This document shows positions 42,046 through 51,251 of a stretch of DNA of 64,000 bases, piece by piece. A program made the position numbers and the translations under genes. The stretch lies in the NCBI RefSeq assembly GCF_000160455.2, contig NZ_ACJX03000001.1, positions 1,498,001 through 1,562,000 on the forward strand. Reading direction: 5' to 3'. Below the pieces are notes generated by a model. It was not told where the DNA came from. It did not search any database and was given only the letters and a program-made list of their open reading frames with translations. Origin of the DNA: Acetomicrobium hydrogeniformans ATCC BAA-1850 (lineage in GTDB: Bacteria > Synergistota > Synergistia > Synergistales > Acetomicrobiaceae). Within the stretch, counting starts at the first letter, position 1. Each line of letters starts with the position of its first letter.

Positions 42046-43380
42046 ATGGCTAAAGTCTCCAAGATCAAAAGATACAGATGTGCCGATTGCGGCGCCATAA
42101 GCCTTACCTGGACCGGAAGATGCCAGACCTGCGGCGCCTGGGGCACGCTTTACGAGGAAAGGGAAGGCGCGAGCGGTTCTCCTAAATCGCAGGTAAAAAA
42201 GCTCCTCTTGAGCGAGGTCGGGGAGGTAAAACGCTTTTCTTCAAAGATAACAGAGTTGGACAGAGTGCTCGGTGGAGGATGGGTGGAAGGTGCCGTGGTA
42301 CTTTTGAGCGGAGAGCCAGGCGTGGGCAAGTCGACCCTGCTTCTTCAAAGCGCTATAGCAATGGCAGAGGAGGGCAAAAAAGTTCTCTATGTATCGGGGG
42401 AGGAATCTGCATCTCAGGTTGCCTCGAGGGCCAAGAGGCTGGGAGCAAAGGATGGCTTGCTGTTTCTGCTCTGCACTGACGATATCGACGAGGCCCTGAG
42501 CGCTGCGGAAGACGTGGAGTTTCTCTTTGTCGACAGTGTTCAGACGATGAGGGATAAGAACGAAAGCGGCTGGCCCGGCAGCCCCCTGCAGGTGAGGCTG
42601 ACGGCCCAAAGGTGCATAGAGATTGCCAAAAGTAGGGCAATTCCCTGCGTCCTGGTTGGGCATATAACCAAAAGCGGCCAGATAGCCGGACCGAAGCTTC
42701 TTGAGCACATGGTTGACGTCGTCATGTTTTTCGAAGGCGACAGGTCTTCCCGCTACAGGATGCTTTCGGCGGAAAAGAACAGATTTGCCAACGCCGATGA
42801 GGTGGGAATATTCGAGATGACCGAGAGGGGGCTGGTTCCAGTTTTCGACCCAGGCAGGATGTTTTGGAACGAAACTTCCCTTAAGGAGGCGGGCGTCGCC
42901 ATGGGAGTGGTGCTCGAAGGATCGAGGCCGCTTGTCGCCGAATTTCAGGCCCTGGCTTCCTCTACCCCCTTCATGTATCCTCGTCGAACATCCAGGGGAA
43001 TAGACTTGAATAAATTGCATCTCCTTCTGGCGGTGCTGGAGAAGAGGGCGGGCCTTATCTCGAAAAACTGCGACGTTTACGTGAATGTCGTGGGAGGACT
43101 TACGACGAAAGATCCGGGAGCAGATTTGGCCATCTGCATGTCGATCGCTTCGACTTTGCTGGATCGTCCCCTGCCGAAGGAATGTTGTTTTGTCGGTGAA
43201 GTGGGTTTGGCTGGGGAGGTGAGGCCCGTTGCCCGAACGGCTTTGAGGATCAAGGAAGCGGAGAGGATGGGTTTTGAAAAAATCGCCGTGAGTCGGTATG
43301 AAAAGTGCGAAAGAAGCGGTAAGATAAGGCAAATAGAGTTTGAGAGCCTGAAAGAGGCGGTGAGGATGATGTTTCCGTGA
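42046..43380 (+). CDS. radA: DNA repair protein RadA
   Basis: A 444-aa RecA-like branch-migration ATPase for recombination repair. It has an N-terminal C4 zinc finger (CADCGAISLTW, CQTCGAWG), Walker A GEPGVGKSTLL, the RadA-specific KNRF motif (AEKNRFANADEVG) and a C-terminal Lon-like domain with DPGADLAICMSIASTLL. ATG 42046 follows GGGAGGA. Its stop overlaps the next start (GTGA). Confidence 0.95.
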   Translation: MAKVSKIKRYRCADCGAISLTWTGRCQTCGAWGTLYEEREGASGSPKSQVKKLLLSEVGEVKRFSSKITELDRVLGGGWVEGAVVLLSGEPGVGKSTLLLQSAIAMAEEGKKVLYVSGEESASQVASRAKRLGAKDGLLFLLCTDDIDEALSAAEDVEFLFVDSVQTMRDKNESGWPGSPLQVRLTAQRCIEIAKSRAIPCVLVGHITKSGQIAGPKLLEHMVDVVMFFEGDRSSRYRMLSAEKNRFANADEVGIFEMTERGLVPVFDPGRMFWNETSLKEAGVAMGVVLEGSRPLVAEFQALASSTPFMYPRRTSRGIDLNKLHLLLAVLEKRAGLISKNCDVYVNVVGGLTTKDPGADLAICMSIASTLLDRPLPKECCFVGEVGLAGEVRPVARTALRIKEAERMGFEKIAVSRYEKCERSGKIRQIEFESLKEAVRMMFP

Positions 43381-44681
43381 AGCGCTTGATATGGGTTTTT
43401 TCGATTCTTCTTCTTTTGACGGTAGGTCCGGGCTGGGCAGGGGAAAAAAGCAACGTAGTTATGGTGGTGCCCCTGGAGGGAACGGTGGGTACGGTCATGG
43501 AGACCTACATGATCGACGTGCTCCGAAAGGCCGAGGAAGAGGCCTATATGGTGGTGTTTGAGTTGGATACGCCCGGGGGCCTGGTCTCCTCTATGACGGA
43601 GATCACAAAGCAGATCACCCAGGCTCGGGTTCCCGTGGTCATGTGGGTCTACCCCAGCGGCGCCAGGGCCGCCTCGGCGGGGGCTTTTCTGGTCATGGCC
43701 TCCCACATCGCGGCGATGGCTCCAGGCACGCGCATAGGAGCGGCTCACCCGGTGCTCGCCTCCGGCGGTGACGTTGACGAGACTATGGGAGAAAAGATAA
43801 CGAATGACCTGGCGGCGCAGATGCGCTCTTTGGCGGGTACGAGGGGAAGAAATTCGCGGGTTGCCGAACGAATGGTGACGGAAAGCCTCTCTTTGACGGC
43901 CGAGGAGGCACTGGAAGAAGGCGTCATTGATTGTATCGCCTCCGACGTTGGAAGCCTTCTGGCGGCCGTCGACGGACGTGCTGTGCAGCTTGCAGACGGG
44001 GAAACGGTCCTGGATTTATCGGGCTACGAGATCCTTCGCGAAGAGATGCCGACCCGCCTGAAGATACTGGAATTCATCTCGAGACCCGACATTGCCTACC
44101 TGCTTTTGGTCTTGGGGATTTATGCCATCATATTCGAGGTCCTGTCGCCGGGTGGTTTCGTAATGGGAACGGCTGGAGCCATAATGGTGCTCCTCGGAGC
44201 CTACGGCCTGAGGATGTTACCCCTGAACTACGCCGGCATCATCTTGCTAATAGCCGGGATCGTGGTAATGGTAGTCGACCTTTTGGTCGGAGGTATAGGA
44301 ATTTTAAGCGCCTTCGGGGCTTTATCCCTCATCGTGGGAAGCCTCATAATATACAGGGCGCCGGGGGGTGAGCTGTTGAGGTTTTCTATGACCTTTTTGG
44401 CTGGTGCCATAGTCGTGTTGTCAGCCTTTTTCGCAGTAGCTGCCTGGGCAGTTTTGAGGGCCATGAAGCGAAGAATCGTCTCAGGCCAGGAGGAGTTGGT
44501 CGGAATGACCGGCAAGGTGGTGCAGGACTTGAACCCCGAGGGCACGATATTTTGTCACGGGGAATATTGGAAAGCCAAAAGCTCCGACGGCAGTCCCATC
44601 GCAAAGGACGAGTGGGTGGAGGTTGAGTCGGTGGACGGTTTCGTCCTCATAGTCAGAAAGAGCGATGCGAGGAGGAATTAG
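43377..44681 (+). CDS. NfeD-family membrane-bound serine protease
   Basis: A 434-aa protein with a signal peptide (residues 1-21), a ClpP-class protease domain, four to five membrane helices (about residues 230-365) and a C-terminal NfeD OB-fold. The nucleophile lies in [15 protein letters not shown] and the general base is a Lys near residue 135-140 (EKITND), matching the Ser-Lys dyad of the archaeal homologue. Such proteases work with the stomatin coded next, whose C-terminus is a known substrate in an archaeon. Confidence 0.9.
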   Translation: MKRLIWVFSILLLLTVGPGWAGEKSNVVMVVPLEGTVGTVMETYMIDVLRKAEEEAYMVVFELDTPGGLVSSMTEITKQITQARVPVVMWVYPSGARAASAGAFLVMASHIAAMAPGTRIGAAHPVLASGGDVDETMGEKITNDLAAQMRSLAGTRGRNSRVAERMVTESLSLTAEEALEEGVIDCIASDVGSLLAAVDGRAVQLADGETVLDLSGYEILREEMPTRLKILEFISRPDIAYLLLVLGIYAIIFEVLSPGGFVMGTAGAIMVLLGAYGLRMLPLNYAGIILLIAGIVVMVVDLLVGGIGILSAFGALSLIVGSLIIYRAPGGELLRFSMTFLAGAIVVLSAFFAVAAWAVLRAMKRRIVSGQEELVGMTGKVVQDLNPEGTIFCHGEYWKAKSSDGSPIAKDEWVEVESVDGFVLIVRKSDARRN

Positions 44682-44682
44682 T

Positions 44683-45474
44683 ATGTTAAATGCTTTGTTA
44701 GAGGGGGTATTCAGCTTGGGAGCTTATTTGGGAGCGATAATCATAGTTGTCTTAATTTTAGCTTCGGCTATCAAGATAATTCCCGAATACCAGCGAGGCA
44801 TCGTCTTTAGGCTGGGAAGGGTAATGGATCCGAAGGGGCCGGGCATCATAGTCATAATTCCCATAGTCGATAGATTGGTAAGGGTTGACCTTCGAGTCTT
44901 TACCCTGGATGTGCCGGTGCAGGAGGTATTGACCAAGGACAACGTCCCCATAAAGGTGAACGCCGTCGTTTATTTTCGCGTAATCGATCCGATCAAGTCC
45001 GTGGTTGCCGTGGAAAACCACATCATGGCCACGAGTCTCCTGTCTCAGACTACCTTGAGGTCAGTTGTGGGCAGGTCGGAGCTCGACGAAGTACTTTCCG
45101 AGAGGGAGAGGATTAACGTAGAGCTTCAGCAGATCATCGACGAGAGGACCGATCCTTGGGGCATCAAAGTTTCGGCCGTCGAGGTAAAGGAACTCGAATT
45201 GCCCGAGAACATGAAGCGCGCACTGGCAAGGCAAGCTGAGGCGGAAAGGGAACGGAGAGCCAAGATAATAAACGCCGAAGGAGAATACCAGGCGGCGGAG
45301 AGGTTGTCCGAGGCCGCCAGGTTGATGGAGGTCTCTCCCATTACCTTGCAATTGCGCTACCTGCAGACTTTAAAGGAGATGTCAAGCGAGAGGAACGCGA
45401 CGATAATAGTCCCCTTCCCCGTGGAGTTTTTGAAGGCCTTTATGGCCGTCGCGAAGAGGGACGAAGAGCAGTAG
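44683..45474 (+). CDS. Stomatin/slipin-like SPFH protein
   Basis: A 263-aa membrane-associated SPFH protein with a hydrophobic N-terminal hairpin (about residues 10-32), RIVFRLGR-like [16 protein letters not shown], the SPFH core and a helical tail ([19 protein letters not shown]). It likely forms a membrane scaffold and is the partner of the NfeD protease upstream, an arrangement conserved in bacteria and archaea. GGAGGAA precedes ATG 44683. Confidence 0.92.
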   Translation: MLNALLEGVFSLGAYLGAIIIVVLILASAIKIIPEYQRGIVFRLGRVMDPKGPGIIVIIPIVDRLVRVDLRVFTLDVPVQEVLTKDNVPIKVNAVVYFRVIDPIKSVVAVENHIMATSLLSQTTLRSVVGRSELDEVLSERERINVELQQIIDERTDPWGIKVSAVEVKELELPENMKRALARQAEAERERRAKIINAEGEYQAAERLSEAARLMEVSPITLQLRYLQTLKEMSSERNATIIVPFPVEFLKAFMAVAKRDEEQ

Positions 45475-45514
45475 GGGTATGATGCGGGGTATCCTGCAAA
45501 TTTGCAAGTTGATG

Positions 45515-45520
45515 TATAAT
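45515..45520 (+). promoter_or_regulatory. -10 box of the leuS promoter
   Basis: A perfect TATAAT 36 nt before ATG 45557. The hexamer 17 nt further up (TCCTGC) is a poor -35, so the promoter is only partly supported. Confidence 0.4.
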
Positions 45521-45556
45521 TGGGCTCAAGTTTCCTGTTAGAGGAGGTCGAAGATT

Positions 45557-48028
45557 ATGCCCTACGATTTTGCTGCCATCGAAGCTAAATGGCAAAAGCG
45601 GTGGGAAAAAGAAGGAACTTTTTACGTAAACCCCGATGATAAACGGCCGAAATTCTACTGCCTGGAGATGTTCCCCTACCCGAGCGGGGCCTTGCACATG
45701 GGGCATTTGAGAAATTATTCCATAGGCGATCTCATGGCCAGGTTTTTGACGATGAGGGGCTATAACGTTCTTCATCCCATGGGATTTGATGCCTTTGGCC
45801 TTCCCGCTGAAAATGCTGCCATAAAATACGGCGTTCATCCCTTCGAATGGACCTGGAATAACATAGAGAGGATGACCGCTCAATTGAAGAGCATGGGGTG
45901 CAGCTACGACTGGAGGAGGCGTATAGCCACCTGTCATCCCGACTATTATCGTTGGAACCAGTGGTTTTTTCTTAAGTTCTACGAAGAAGGTTTGGCCTAC
46001 AGGGCGGAAGCGCCCATAAACTGGTGCCCCAGCTGCAAGACGGTCTTGGCCAACGAACAGGTCATAGAGGGGGGGCATTGTTGGAGGTGCGGCAGCGAGG
46101 TAACGAAGAAAAAGCTCAAACAGTGGTTCCTTTCGATAACTAAATATGCCCAGGAGTTGCTCGACAGCCTGGAGGATCTTCCCGGCTGGCCCGAGAAGGT
46201 CAAGATAATGCAAAGGAACTGGATAGGACGCTCCGAAGGCGTAAAGCTCAAATTCGATGTCCCCGAGCTCGAGGAGACTTTGGAGACCTTCACCACAAGG
46301 ATCGACACGATTTTTGGAGTAACCTATATCGCCCTCTCCCCCGAACATCCTCTTGTACCCAAGATCCTATCTTCCTGTGCCGACAGAAAGAAACTTGAGT
46401 CCTTCATAGAAGCCTTTGCGGCGACAAATGCCGGATCTCGAATACAGGATACGGAAAAGGAAGGCGTCTTCACAGGCTTTTACGCCGTAAATCCCGCCAA
46501 CGGAAAGGCCGTCCCCATATGGTTGGCCAATTACGTGCTGATGGAATACGGCACGGGTGCCGTTATGGGCGTTCCCGCCCATGACCAAAGGGACTTTGAA
46601 TTCGCAAAGAAATACGACATAGACATAATACCCGTCGTGAAGCCCGAGGGGGGAGAGCTTGGAGAGCTTGTCCGTGCCTTTGAAGAGGACGGAGTGGCCT
46701 GCAATTCCGGTCAGTTCGATGGCCTGCCCACGTCTGAAGCTCTGAAGGCCATGGCCGATTGGGCCGAAAGAGAGGGCTTCGGGAGGAGGGAGGTCCAATA
46801 CAGGCTTCGGGACTGGCTGGTGTCGCGTCAGCGTTACTGGGGCACGCCCATTCCTATCGTCTATTGCGACCGTTGTGGCATCGTTCCCGTTCCCGAAGAA
46901 GACCTTCCCGTCATCCTTCCGACGGACGTTCGGATGCCCAAGGGCGGAAGCAGTCCACTGCCAACATTGGAGGAATGGGTCAACACTACATGTCCGAAGT
47001 GCGGCGGGCCGGCAAAGAGGGAGACTGACACTCTGGACACATTTTTCTGTTCCTCCTGGTATTTTCTGCGTTTTTGCTCTCCCTGGTGCGACAAAGCTCC
47101 CTTCGACGACGAGGTGCATTACTGGACTCCCGTGGACCAGTATATAGGGGGCATCGAACATGCCTGTCTCCATCTGATATATTCCCGCTTCTTCACTAAA
47201 GTTTTGGCAGATATGGGAATGATCCGTTTCAGGGAGCCCTTCGTAAACCTGCTAACCCAGGGTATGGTGATAAAAGACGGCGCCAAGATGTCCAAATCCA
47301 AGGGCAATGTCGTGGATCCCGACGACATCATTAAACGTTACGGAGCGGATACGGCGAGGCTTTTTATACTCTTCGCTTCTCCCCCCGACAAGGACCTGGA
47401 GTGGTCAGACCAGGGGGTAGAAGGGGTATACAGGTTTCTGTCCAGAGTTTGGCGTTACATGGAAGACAAAATAGAAGACCTGAAAAAGGCCGACCCTGCC
47501 CGCCTATCCATGGAATCCTTGCGGGAGGGAAAGAAGAGAAATCTAAAACGAAGGATACACAGGACTATAGAGCTTGTGACGAGAGACATAGAAGTGGAAA
47601 GGCAGTTTAATACGGCTGTAGCCAGGTTCATGGAGCTTTTCAACGAGATGTATTCCTGCGAACCAAAGGACGGGGCCGACTGGTCTTTGCTTCGCGAGGC
47701 CGCCGAGGTTTTGGTGGTATGTCTTTCGCCCTTTGTTCCTCACTTCTGCGAAGAGCTTTGGGAGAGGCTGGGGCATGACAGCATGGTCTTAAAACAGCCT
47801 TGGCCCGAAGTCGATGCAAGCGCTTTGGTTGAAGACAAGGTTACTATTGTCGTTCAGATTAACGGGAAGGTAAGGGAAAGGATGACCCTTCCCGCGGGTT
47901 TGTCCGAGGATGAGCTCGTAAAGAGGGTGTTTGAAGACGGCAAGGTGCGAAAAAGGATAGAGGGTTTGCAGGTTTTGAAGACTATCGTCGTTCCCGATAA
48001 ACTGGTAAACCTGGTGGTGAAGGGTTAG
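45557..48028 (+). CDS. leuS: Leucyl-tRNA synthetase
   Basis: A 823-aa class I synthetase. HIGH-type HMGHLRNYSIGD is at about residue 48, the KMSKSKGNVVDPDD loop at about 577, and an editing domain (about 220-410) with TGAVMGVPAHDQRDFEFA lies between. Two zinc-ribbon pairs are visible (CPSC with CWRC, and CPKC with flanking Cys). Length and order are normal. AGAGGAGG lies before ATG 45557. The TAG stop and the holA GTG start share one base. Confidence 0.97.
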   Translation: MPYDFAAIEAKWQKRWEKEGTFYVNPDDKRPKFYCLEMFPYPSGALHMGHLRNYSIGDLMARFLTMRGYNVLHPMGFDAFGLPAENAAIKYGVHPFEWTWNNIERMTAQLKSMGCSYDWRRRIATCHPDYYRWNQWFFLKFYEEGLAYRAEAPINWCPSCKTVLANEQVIEGGHCWRCGSEVTKKKLKQWFLSITKYAQELLDSLEDLPGWPEKVKIMQRNWIGRSEGVKLKFDVPELEETLETFTTRIDTIFGVTYIALSPEHPLVPKILSSCADRKKLESFIEAFAATNAGSRIQDTEKEGVFTGFYAVNPANGKAVPIWLANYVLMEYGTGAVMGVPAHDQRDFEFAKKYDIDIIPVVKPEGGELGELVRAFEEDGVACNSGQFDGLPTSEALKAMADWAEREGFGRREVQYRLRDWLVSRQRYWGTPIPIVYCDRCGIVPVPEEDLPVILPTDVRMPKGGSSPLPTLEEWVNTTCPKCGGPAKRETDTLDTFFCSSWYFLRFCSPWCDKAPFDDEVHYWTPVDQYIGGIEHACLHLIYSRFFTKVLADMGMIRFREPFVNLLTQGMVIKDGAKMSKSKGNVVDPDDIIKRYGADTARLFILFASPPDKDLEWSDQGVEGVYRFLSRVWRYMEDKIEDLKKADPARLSMESLREGKKRNLKRRIHRTIELVTRDIEVERQFNTAVARFMELFNEMYSCEPKDGADWSLLREAAEVLVVCLSPFVPHFCEELWERLGHDSMVLKQPWPEVDASALVEDKVTIVVQINGKVRERMTLPAGLSEDELVKRVFEDGKVRKRIEGLQVLKTIVVPDKLVNLVVKG

Positions 48029-48951
48029 TGCCCCATGTGGTAGCTATAGAGCTGACAGCGCCCCAGAGGCGCAGTCGGATCGAAGATATTTTAAGGGAAT
48101 TCGAGTCCGAAGGTTACGAGAAGGCTGGGAGACCTGAGGAGCCGGGAAGCTGGAGCGAGCTTTTTGCCCTAGCTTCGACGCAGGGGCTTTTCCGGGATAA
48201 ACTCCTCTACATAGTCGATGAAGCCGAGAAGTTGGGTCCCTTTCCAGATAGGCTGGAGGCCTTGCTCGAGAAAGAAGGGGCGAGGAACGTTATTTTGTTG
48301 CTTTACAACGGCAAATGCAACGCCTTCCCAAAGTCGCTGAAGGAAAAGGTCAGGATCGTCACAGTAGGAAGAGAGCTGAAGAATAAAAGGGAGCGCTTGC
48401 GGTGGATGGAGGAGGTTGCCCAGAGGAAGGGGCTGAGCTTGACCGGGGAAGCCCTTTACCTTCTGGACGAGTGGATTGAGGACGTCGAAGAGATAGAAAG
48501 CGAGATCGAAAAGTTTTGCCTCGCGGAACAAAAGTCGGTGACTGCCGATATGGTCAGAGAGTTGTCGAAGGACGAGGGATCGCGGGCTCTCATTCGGCTG
48601 CTTGACGGTGTGTGTTTGCGGGACGGAAAGACGATTCTGTCTTCTTTGAAACAATTGCAGGGAAAGACGGAGTTTTTGGTCGTTGTCACCTCTTTATACA
48701 ACAGACTGAGGTTGGCTTCGCTTTTTCTTTCCTTTGGAGGGAGAGGGCCGGATGCCGCAGGTGCCAGATATTATCAGAGCAAGATGGCCAAGGAGGCGGC
48801 ATGCCGATACACCAAAGAAGCGATCTGGAATGCAACCGTTTCGCTGGGATTGCTTTCGGCCGCCGAAAAGATGGGCAGGGGAAAGGGTTGGTTGGGCCTG
48901 GAGCTGGTCCTTTGCGACTTAATCCGGACCCAACCTCCTTTATCCTGTTAA
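48028..48951 (+). CDS. holA: DNA polymerase III delta subunit (HolA-like)
   Basis: A 307-aa protein of the clamp-loader delta family, which opens the sliding clamp during replication. The pattern fits: FALASTQGLFRDKLLYIVDEAEKL, then NVILLLYNGK, a helical collar domain and the late LLDGVCLRDGKTILSSLKQL and FLVVVTSLYNRLRLAS. The Walker-type region is degenerate, as is normal for delta. The family is weakly conserved. Its stop overlaps the stop of convergent rpsT over TTAA. Confidence 0.8.
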   Translation: MPHVVAIELTAPQRRSRIEDILREFESEGYEKAGRPEEPGSWSELFALASTQGLFRDKLLYIVDEAEKLGPFPDRLEALLEKEGARNVILLLYNGKCNAFPKSLKEKVRIVTVGRELKNKRERLRWMEEVAQRKGLSLTGEALYLLDEWIEDVEEIESEIEKFCLAEQKSVTADMVRELSKDEGSRALIRLLDGVCLRDGKTILSSLKQLQGKTEFLVVVTSLYNRLRLASLFLSFGGRGPDAAGARYYQSKMAKEAACRYTKEAIWNATVSLGLLSAAEKMGRGKGWLGLELVLCDLIRTQPPLSC

Positions 48952-49250
48952 ACGGTCTCTTGAGAGGGGGATTCCGCTCCGGTGGTTTTCTTGAGGTTGA
49001 CGATCAACTTGGCAAGCATCGCCTTGCGGCGAGCGGCCGTGTTTTTGTGGATCACGCCCTTGACGACGGCTTTATCTATTACGGATTGTGCCTCGTCGAA
49101 AAGCCTGACAGCCGAATTCAAATCATTCTCTTCTACGGCTTGCATGACCTTCTTGGTTATCGTCTTAGTTCTAGTCTTCCAGGCGCGATTGTAGATCCTG
49201 TTTCTCTCAGCGATTCGCATTCTTCTAAGTGCAGATTTCGTGCTGGGCAT
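48948..49250 (-). CDS. rpsT: 30S ribosomal protein S20
   Basis: About 100 aa. MPSTKSALRRMRIAERNRIYN is the usual S20 start, followed by KTRTKTITKKVMQAVEE, AVDKAVVKGVIHKNTAARRK in the normal order. It binds 16S rRNA. A GGGAGGTGA precedes it; a TTG start at 49259 (three more residues) is better spaced from this site, but conservation favours ATG 49250. Confidence 0.95.
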   Translation of the reverse strand: MPSTKSALRRMRIAERNRIYNRAWKTRTKTITKKVMQAVEENDLNSAVRLFDEAQSVIDKAVVKGVIHKNTAARRKAMLAKLIVNLKKTTGAESPSQETV

Positions 49251-49294
49251 CTTTCGCAATTCACCTCCCTGTCGCTGGTATTTGCGCGATGCTC

Positions 49295-49324
49295 ATTCTA
49301 TCATGTTTTGCCCTTTAAAGGCAA
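49295..49324 (-). promoter_or_regulatory. rpsT promoter
   Basis: On the minus strand TTGCCT (49324-49319), an 18-nt spacer and TAGAAT (49300-49295). Leader of about 35-40 nt before the start codon. Confidence 0.5.
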
Positions 49325-49334
49325 CATTTTGCCC

Positions 49335-49363
49335 TTGACAGGAAGACATCTTCCACGCATGTT
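49335..49363 (+). promoter_or_regulatory. Possible promoter of the DUF445 gene with internal palindrome
   Basis: A perfect TTGACA (49335-49340) with CATGTT 17 nt further (49358-49363). Directly after the -35 lies GGAAGACATCTTCC (49341-49354), an inverted repeat with 6-bp arms, which could be an operator. Confidence 0.35.
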
Positions 49364-49401
49364 CTTTCTATGGAGTTTTCACAGCTTAAGGAGGCATAAA
49401 T

Positions 49402-50334
49402 ATGGCTCAAATCGCCGATAGCGAAAGGGAAGCTAAAGCGTTGAACTTCATCAGGAACGGGACAGCTATCTTTTTCGTAATTCTTGCTTCCGCCGGGTTT
49501 TATCTGGCAGCGGCTGGGAATTCCTACGGAGAGCTTTTTGCAGCAATTGGCGTCTCGGGCGGGGTGGGTATATTTACGAACATATTGGCGGTGAAGATGC
49601 TTTTCCGCCCCATGTATATCCCGATAATCAAGGTTCCCGTCCCGGGAAGCGGCGTCATCGCCAAAAATCGTGAAAAGATTCTAAACACCTTTGCCAACGA
49701 GGTGAGAAACAGGCTCCTTACCCCCGACGCCCTGAAGCAGGCGGCGGAGGACGAGGCCTTTTTTCAATCCGTAAGTCCGGTCCTTCAGCGGGAGATAATG
49801 CGGCTTTACTTGAGGAGGGACAACCTGAGGGCCCTGTTGGGAGTGCTCGAAAAGCCCTTGACCGATTTTTTCGACAGCCCCGGTTTCGAACATATGGTCA
49901 GAGAGAGGCTGATCGAGGTTGAGAGATCTCATTTCGCCCTATCTCTTGCTTCTAAGGTAGGGTTGTTTCAAGTGGAAAACCTGACCAAATGGATAGTCTC
50001 GCTGGTTAAAGAAAGGTGGAGATATTTTTTACAAGGAGAAGAGGGGTTGAAGGAACTCCAAAAGCAGGTTGCGCTCATGCTTTCTAAAGCCTCCTGGGAT
50101 GAGGGAGAGGCGATTAAAATCTTCAAGGAGGCCTTCGAACGGATAGTTCATAAGGTGTTGATGAAGATAGACTTGGGAGAGCTGGCCAAAAAGTCCCTAG
50201 GGGAGGTCGAGGAGGGAGACGTGGAGGTCTACCTGGAAAAGCTGGCACAGAAGTACCTTTTCTGGATAGAGATGTGGGGAGGAATTGTGGGAGCTTTCAT
50301 AGGTCTTTTTATGGGGATGTGGTTCGTTCTGTAA
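49402..50334 (+). CDS. DUF445 family membrane protein
   Basis: A 310-aa protein of the DUF445 (YheB-like) family. It has an N-terminal helix (about residues 22-42), the conserved NILAVKMLFRPMY at about 63-75, a helical soluble region and a C-terminal membrane segment (GGIVGAFIGLFMGMWFVL). The function is unknown in the family. ATG 49402 follows AAGGAGGC. Confidence 0.8.
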   Translation: MAQIADSEREAKALNFIRNGTAIFFVILASAGFYLAAAGNSYGELFAAIGVSGGVGIFTNILAVKMLFRPMYIPIIKVPVPGSGVIAKNREKILNTFANEVRNRLLTPDALKQAAEDEAFFQSVSPVLQREIMRLYLRRDNLRALLGVLEKPLTDFFDSPGFEHMVRERLIEVERSHFALSLASKVGLFQVENLTKWIVSLVKERWRYFLQGEEGLKELQKQVALMLSKASWDEGEAIKIFKEAFERIVHKVLMKIDLGELAKKSLGEVEEGDVEVYLEKLAQKYLFWIEMWGGIVGAFIGLFMGMWFVL

Positions 50335-50341
50335 TAAAGTG

Positions 50342-50371
50342 TTGCTAGCCGATCGCCCCATATGGTATAGT
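50342..50371 (+). promoter_or_regulatory. Promoter of the rpmH-rnpA-yidD-yidC-jag operon
   Basis: TTGCTA (50342-50347), an 18-nt spacer and TATAGT (50366-50371), 69 nt before the rpmH start. It sits within 10 bases of the end of the DUF445 gene. Confidence 0.55.
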
Positions 50372-50439
50372 ATCCTGGCTCATTTATTGGTTAAGGTTCG
50401 TCATAATTTTTTAAATGTCGAGATTGGAGGTGCTTATTC

Positions 50440-50577
50440 GTGCCTAAAAGGACATTTCAGCCGCACGTCAAACCTCGCAAGCGCAAAATGGGCTTCCTGG
50501 CTCGTTCCAGCTCGCCCAGCGGACAGCGCATTCTCAGAAACAGGAGGCGTAGAGGACGTCAAAGGTTGGCAGTTTAG
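50440..50577 (+). CDS. rpmH: 50S ribosomal protein L34
   Basis: A 45-aa protein, too short for many ORF finders. GTG start, then PKRTFQPHVKPRKRKMGFLA and an Arg-rich C terminus (ILRNRRRRGRQRLAV), the normal L34 sequence. TTGGAGGTG is 8-10 nt upstream. It is followed 2 nt later by rnpA, the universal bacterial order. Confidence 0.97.
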   Translation: MPKRTFQPHVKPRKRKMGFLARSSSPSGQRILRNRRRRGRQRLAV

Positions 50578-50579
50578 CC

Positions 50580-50984
50580 ATGTCCTACCGCTATCCCAGA
50601 TCGGTGAGGTTGCGTCGCAGGGAGGAGTTCGACCTCCTCTTTCGAGAGGGCAAGAGAGCCCGCGGAGCATACGTGAGGATGTTGTACATAAAAGCTCCGG
50701 AAGGCACTGGTACCCGCATTGGCGTTGCAGTGGGGAAAAGACAGGGAAAATCGTGTGTTCGAAACAGGGGGAGGCGCTTGCTCAAGGAAGCTGCAAGACG
50801 CCTCTTGCCTTGGCTGAAGGAGGACTATTGGATTGTCCTTCAGCTTTCGTCGGCGGGTTTGACAAAGGGTGCACGGGATATCTATTTCGATATGGCCGAT
50901 TTGTGGAGACGAGAAGGCTTGATGCGGGCAGATTGGCCCGGTGCCGATTTTACCCCTTGGACGAAGGGTGAGGAGAATGAATAA
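50580..50984 (+). CDS. rnpA: Ribonuclease P protein component
   Basis: A 134-aa basic protein that helps RNase P RNA cut tRNA leaders. It has the RNR motif region ([18 protein letters not shown]) and [16 protein letters not shown]. Position after rpmH confirms it. It overlaps yidD by 8 bp. Confidence 0.95.
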   Translation: MSYRYPRSVRLRRREEFDLLFREGKRARGAYVRMLYIKAPEGTGTRIGVAVGKRQGKSCVRNRGRRLLKEAARRLLPWLKEDYWIVLQLSSAGLTKGARDIYFDMADLWRREGLMRADWPGADFTPWTKGEENE

Positions 50985-51240
50985 AACAGGATATCTCCTG
51001 GAAAAGCCCTTTAAGCGTATGCTCATTCTGTCGATAAGGCTTTATCAGATTTTTCTTTCGCCCCTGCTTGGGCGCAACTGTCGGTTTTATCCCTCCTGTT
51101 CTCAATATGCTCTTGAGGCTATTGAGCAGTGGGGCGCAATTCGGGGAAGTTGGTTGACCGTTAAGAGATTATGTCGCTGTGGTCCCTGGCATCCGGGAGG
51201 ATATGACCCGGTTCCCGGGACAGATCGAAAGACAGGGTAG
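50977..51240 (+). CDS. yidD: Membrane protein insertion efficiency factor YidD
   Basis: An 87-aa protein with the family core [21 protein letters not shown] split over positions 21-41 and the [15 protein letters not shown] end. It helps YidC insert membrane proteins. ATG 50977 follows GAGGAGA and overlaps the end of rnpA. Confidence 0.93.
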   Translation: MNKTGYLLEKPFKRMLILSIRLYQIFLSPLLGRNCRFYPSCSQYALEAIEQWGAIRGSWLTVKRLCRCGPWHPGGYDPVPGTDRKTG

Positions 51241-51251
51241 GTGAACGTATA

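Noticed and set aside
42241-43332. 363-codon open frame on the minus strand opposite radA
   Set aside because: radA is certain by its zinc finger, Walker A and KNRF motif; the reverse frame has no recognisable domain and low-complexity Arg/His/Pro content typical of shadows.
45440-46348. 302-codon minus frame over the start of leuS
   Set aside because: leuS is unambiguous and the reverse frame carries no motif.
48612-49421. 269-codon plus frame running through holA, antisense to rpsT
   Set aside because: It contradicts both real genes and has no ribosome site or motif.
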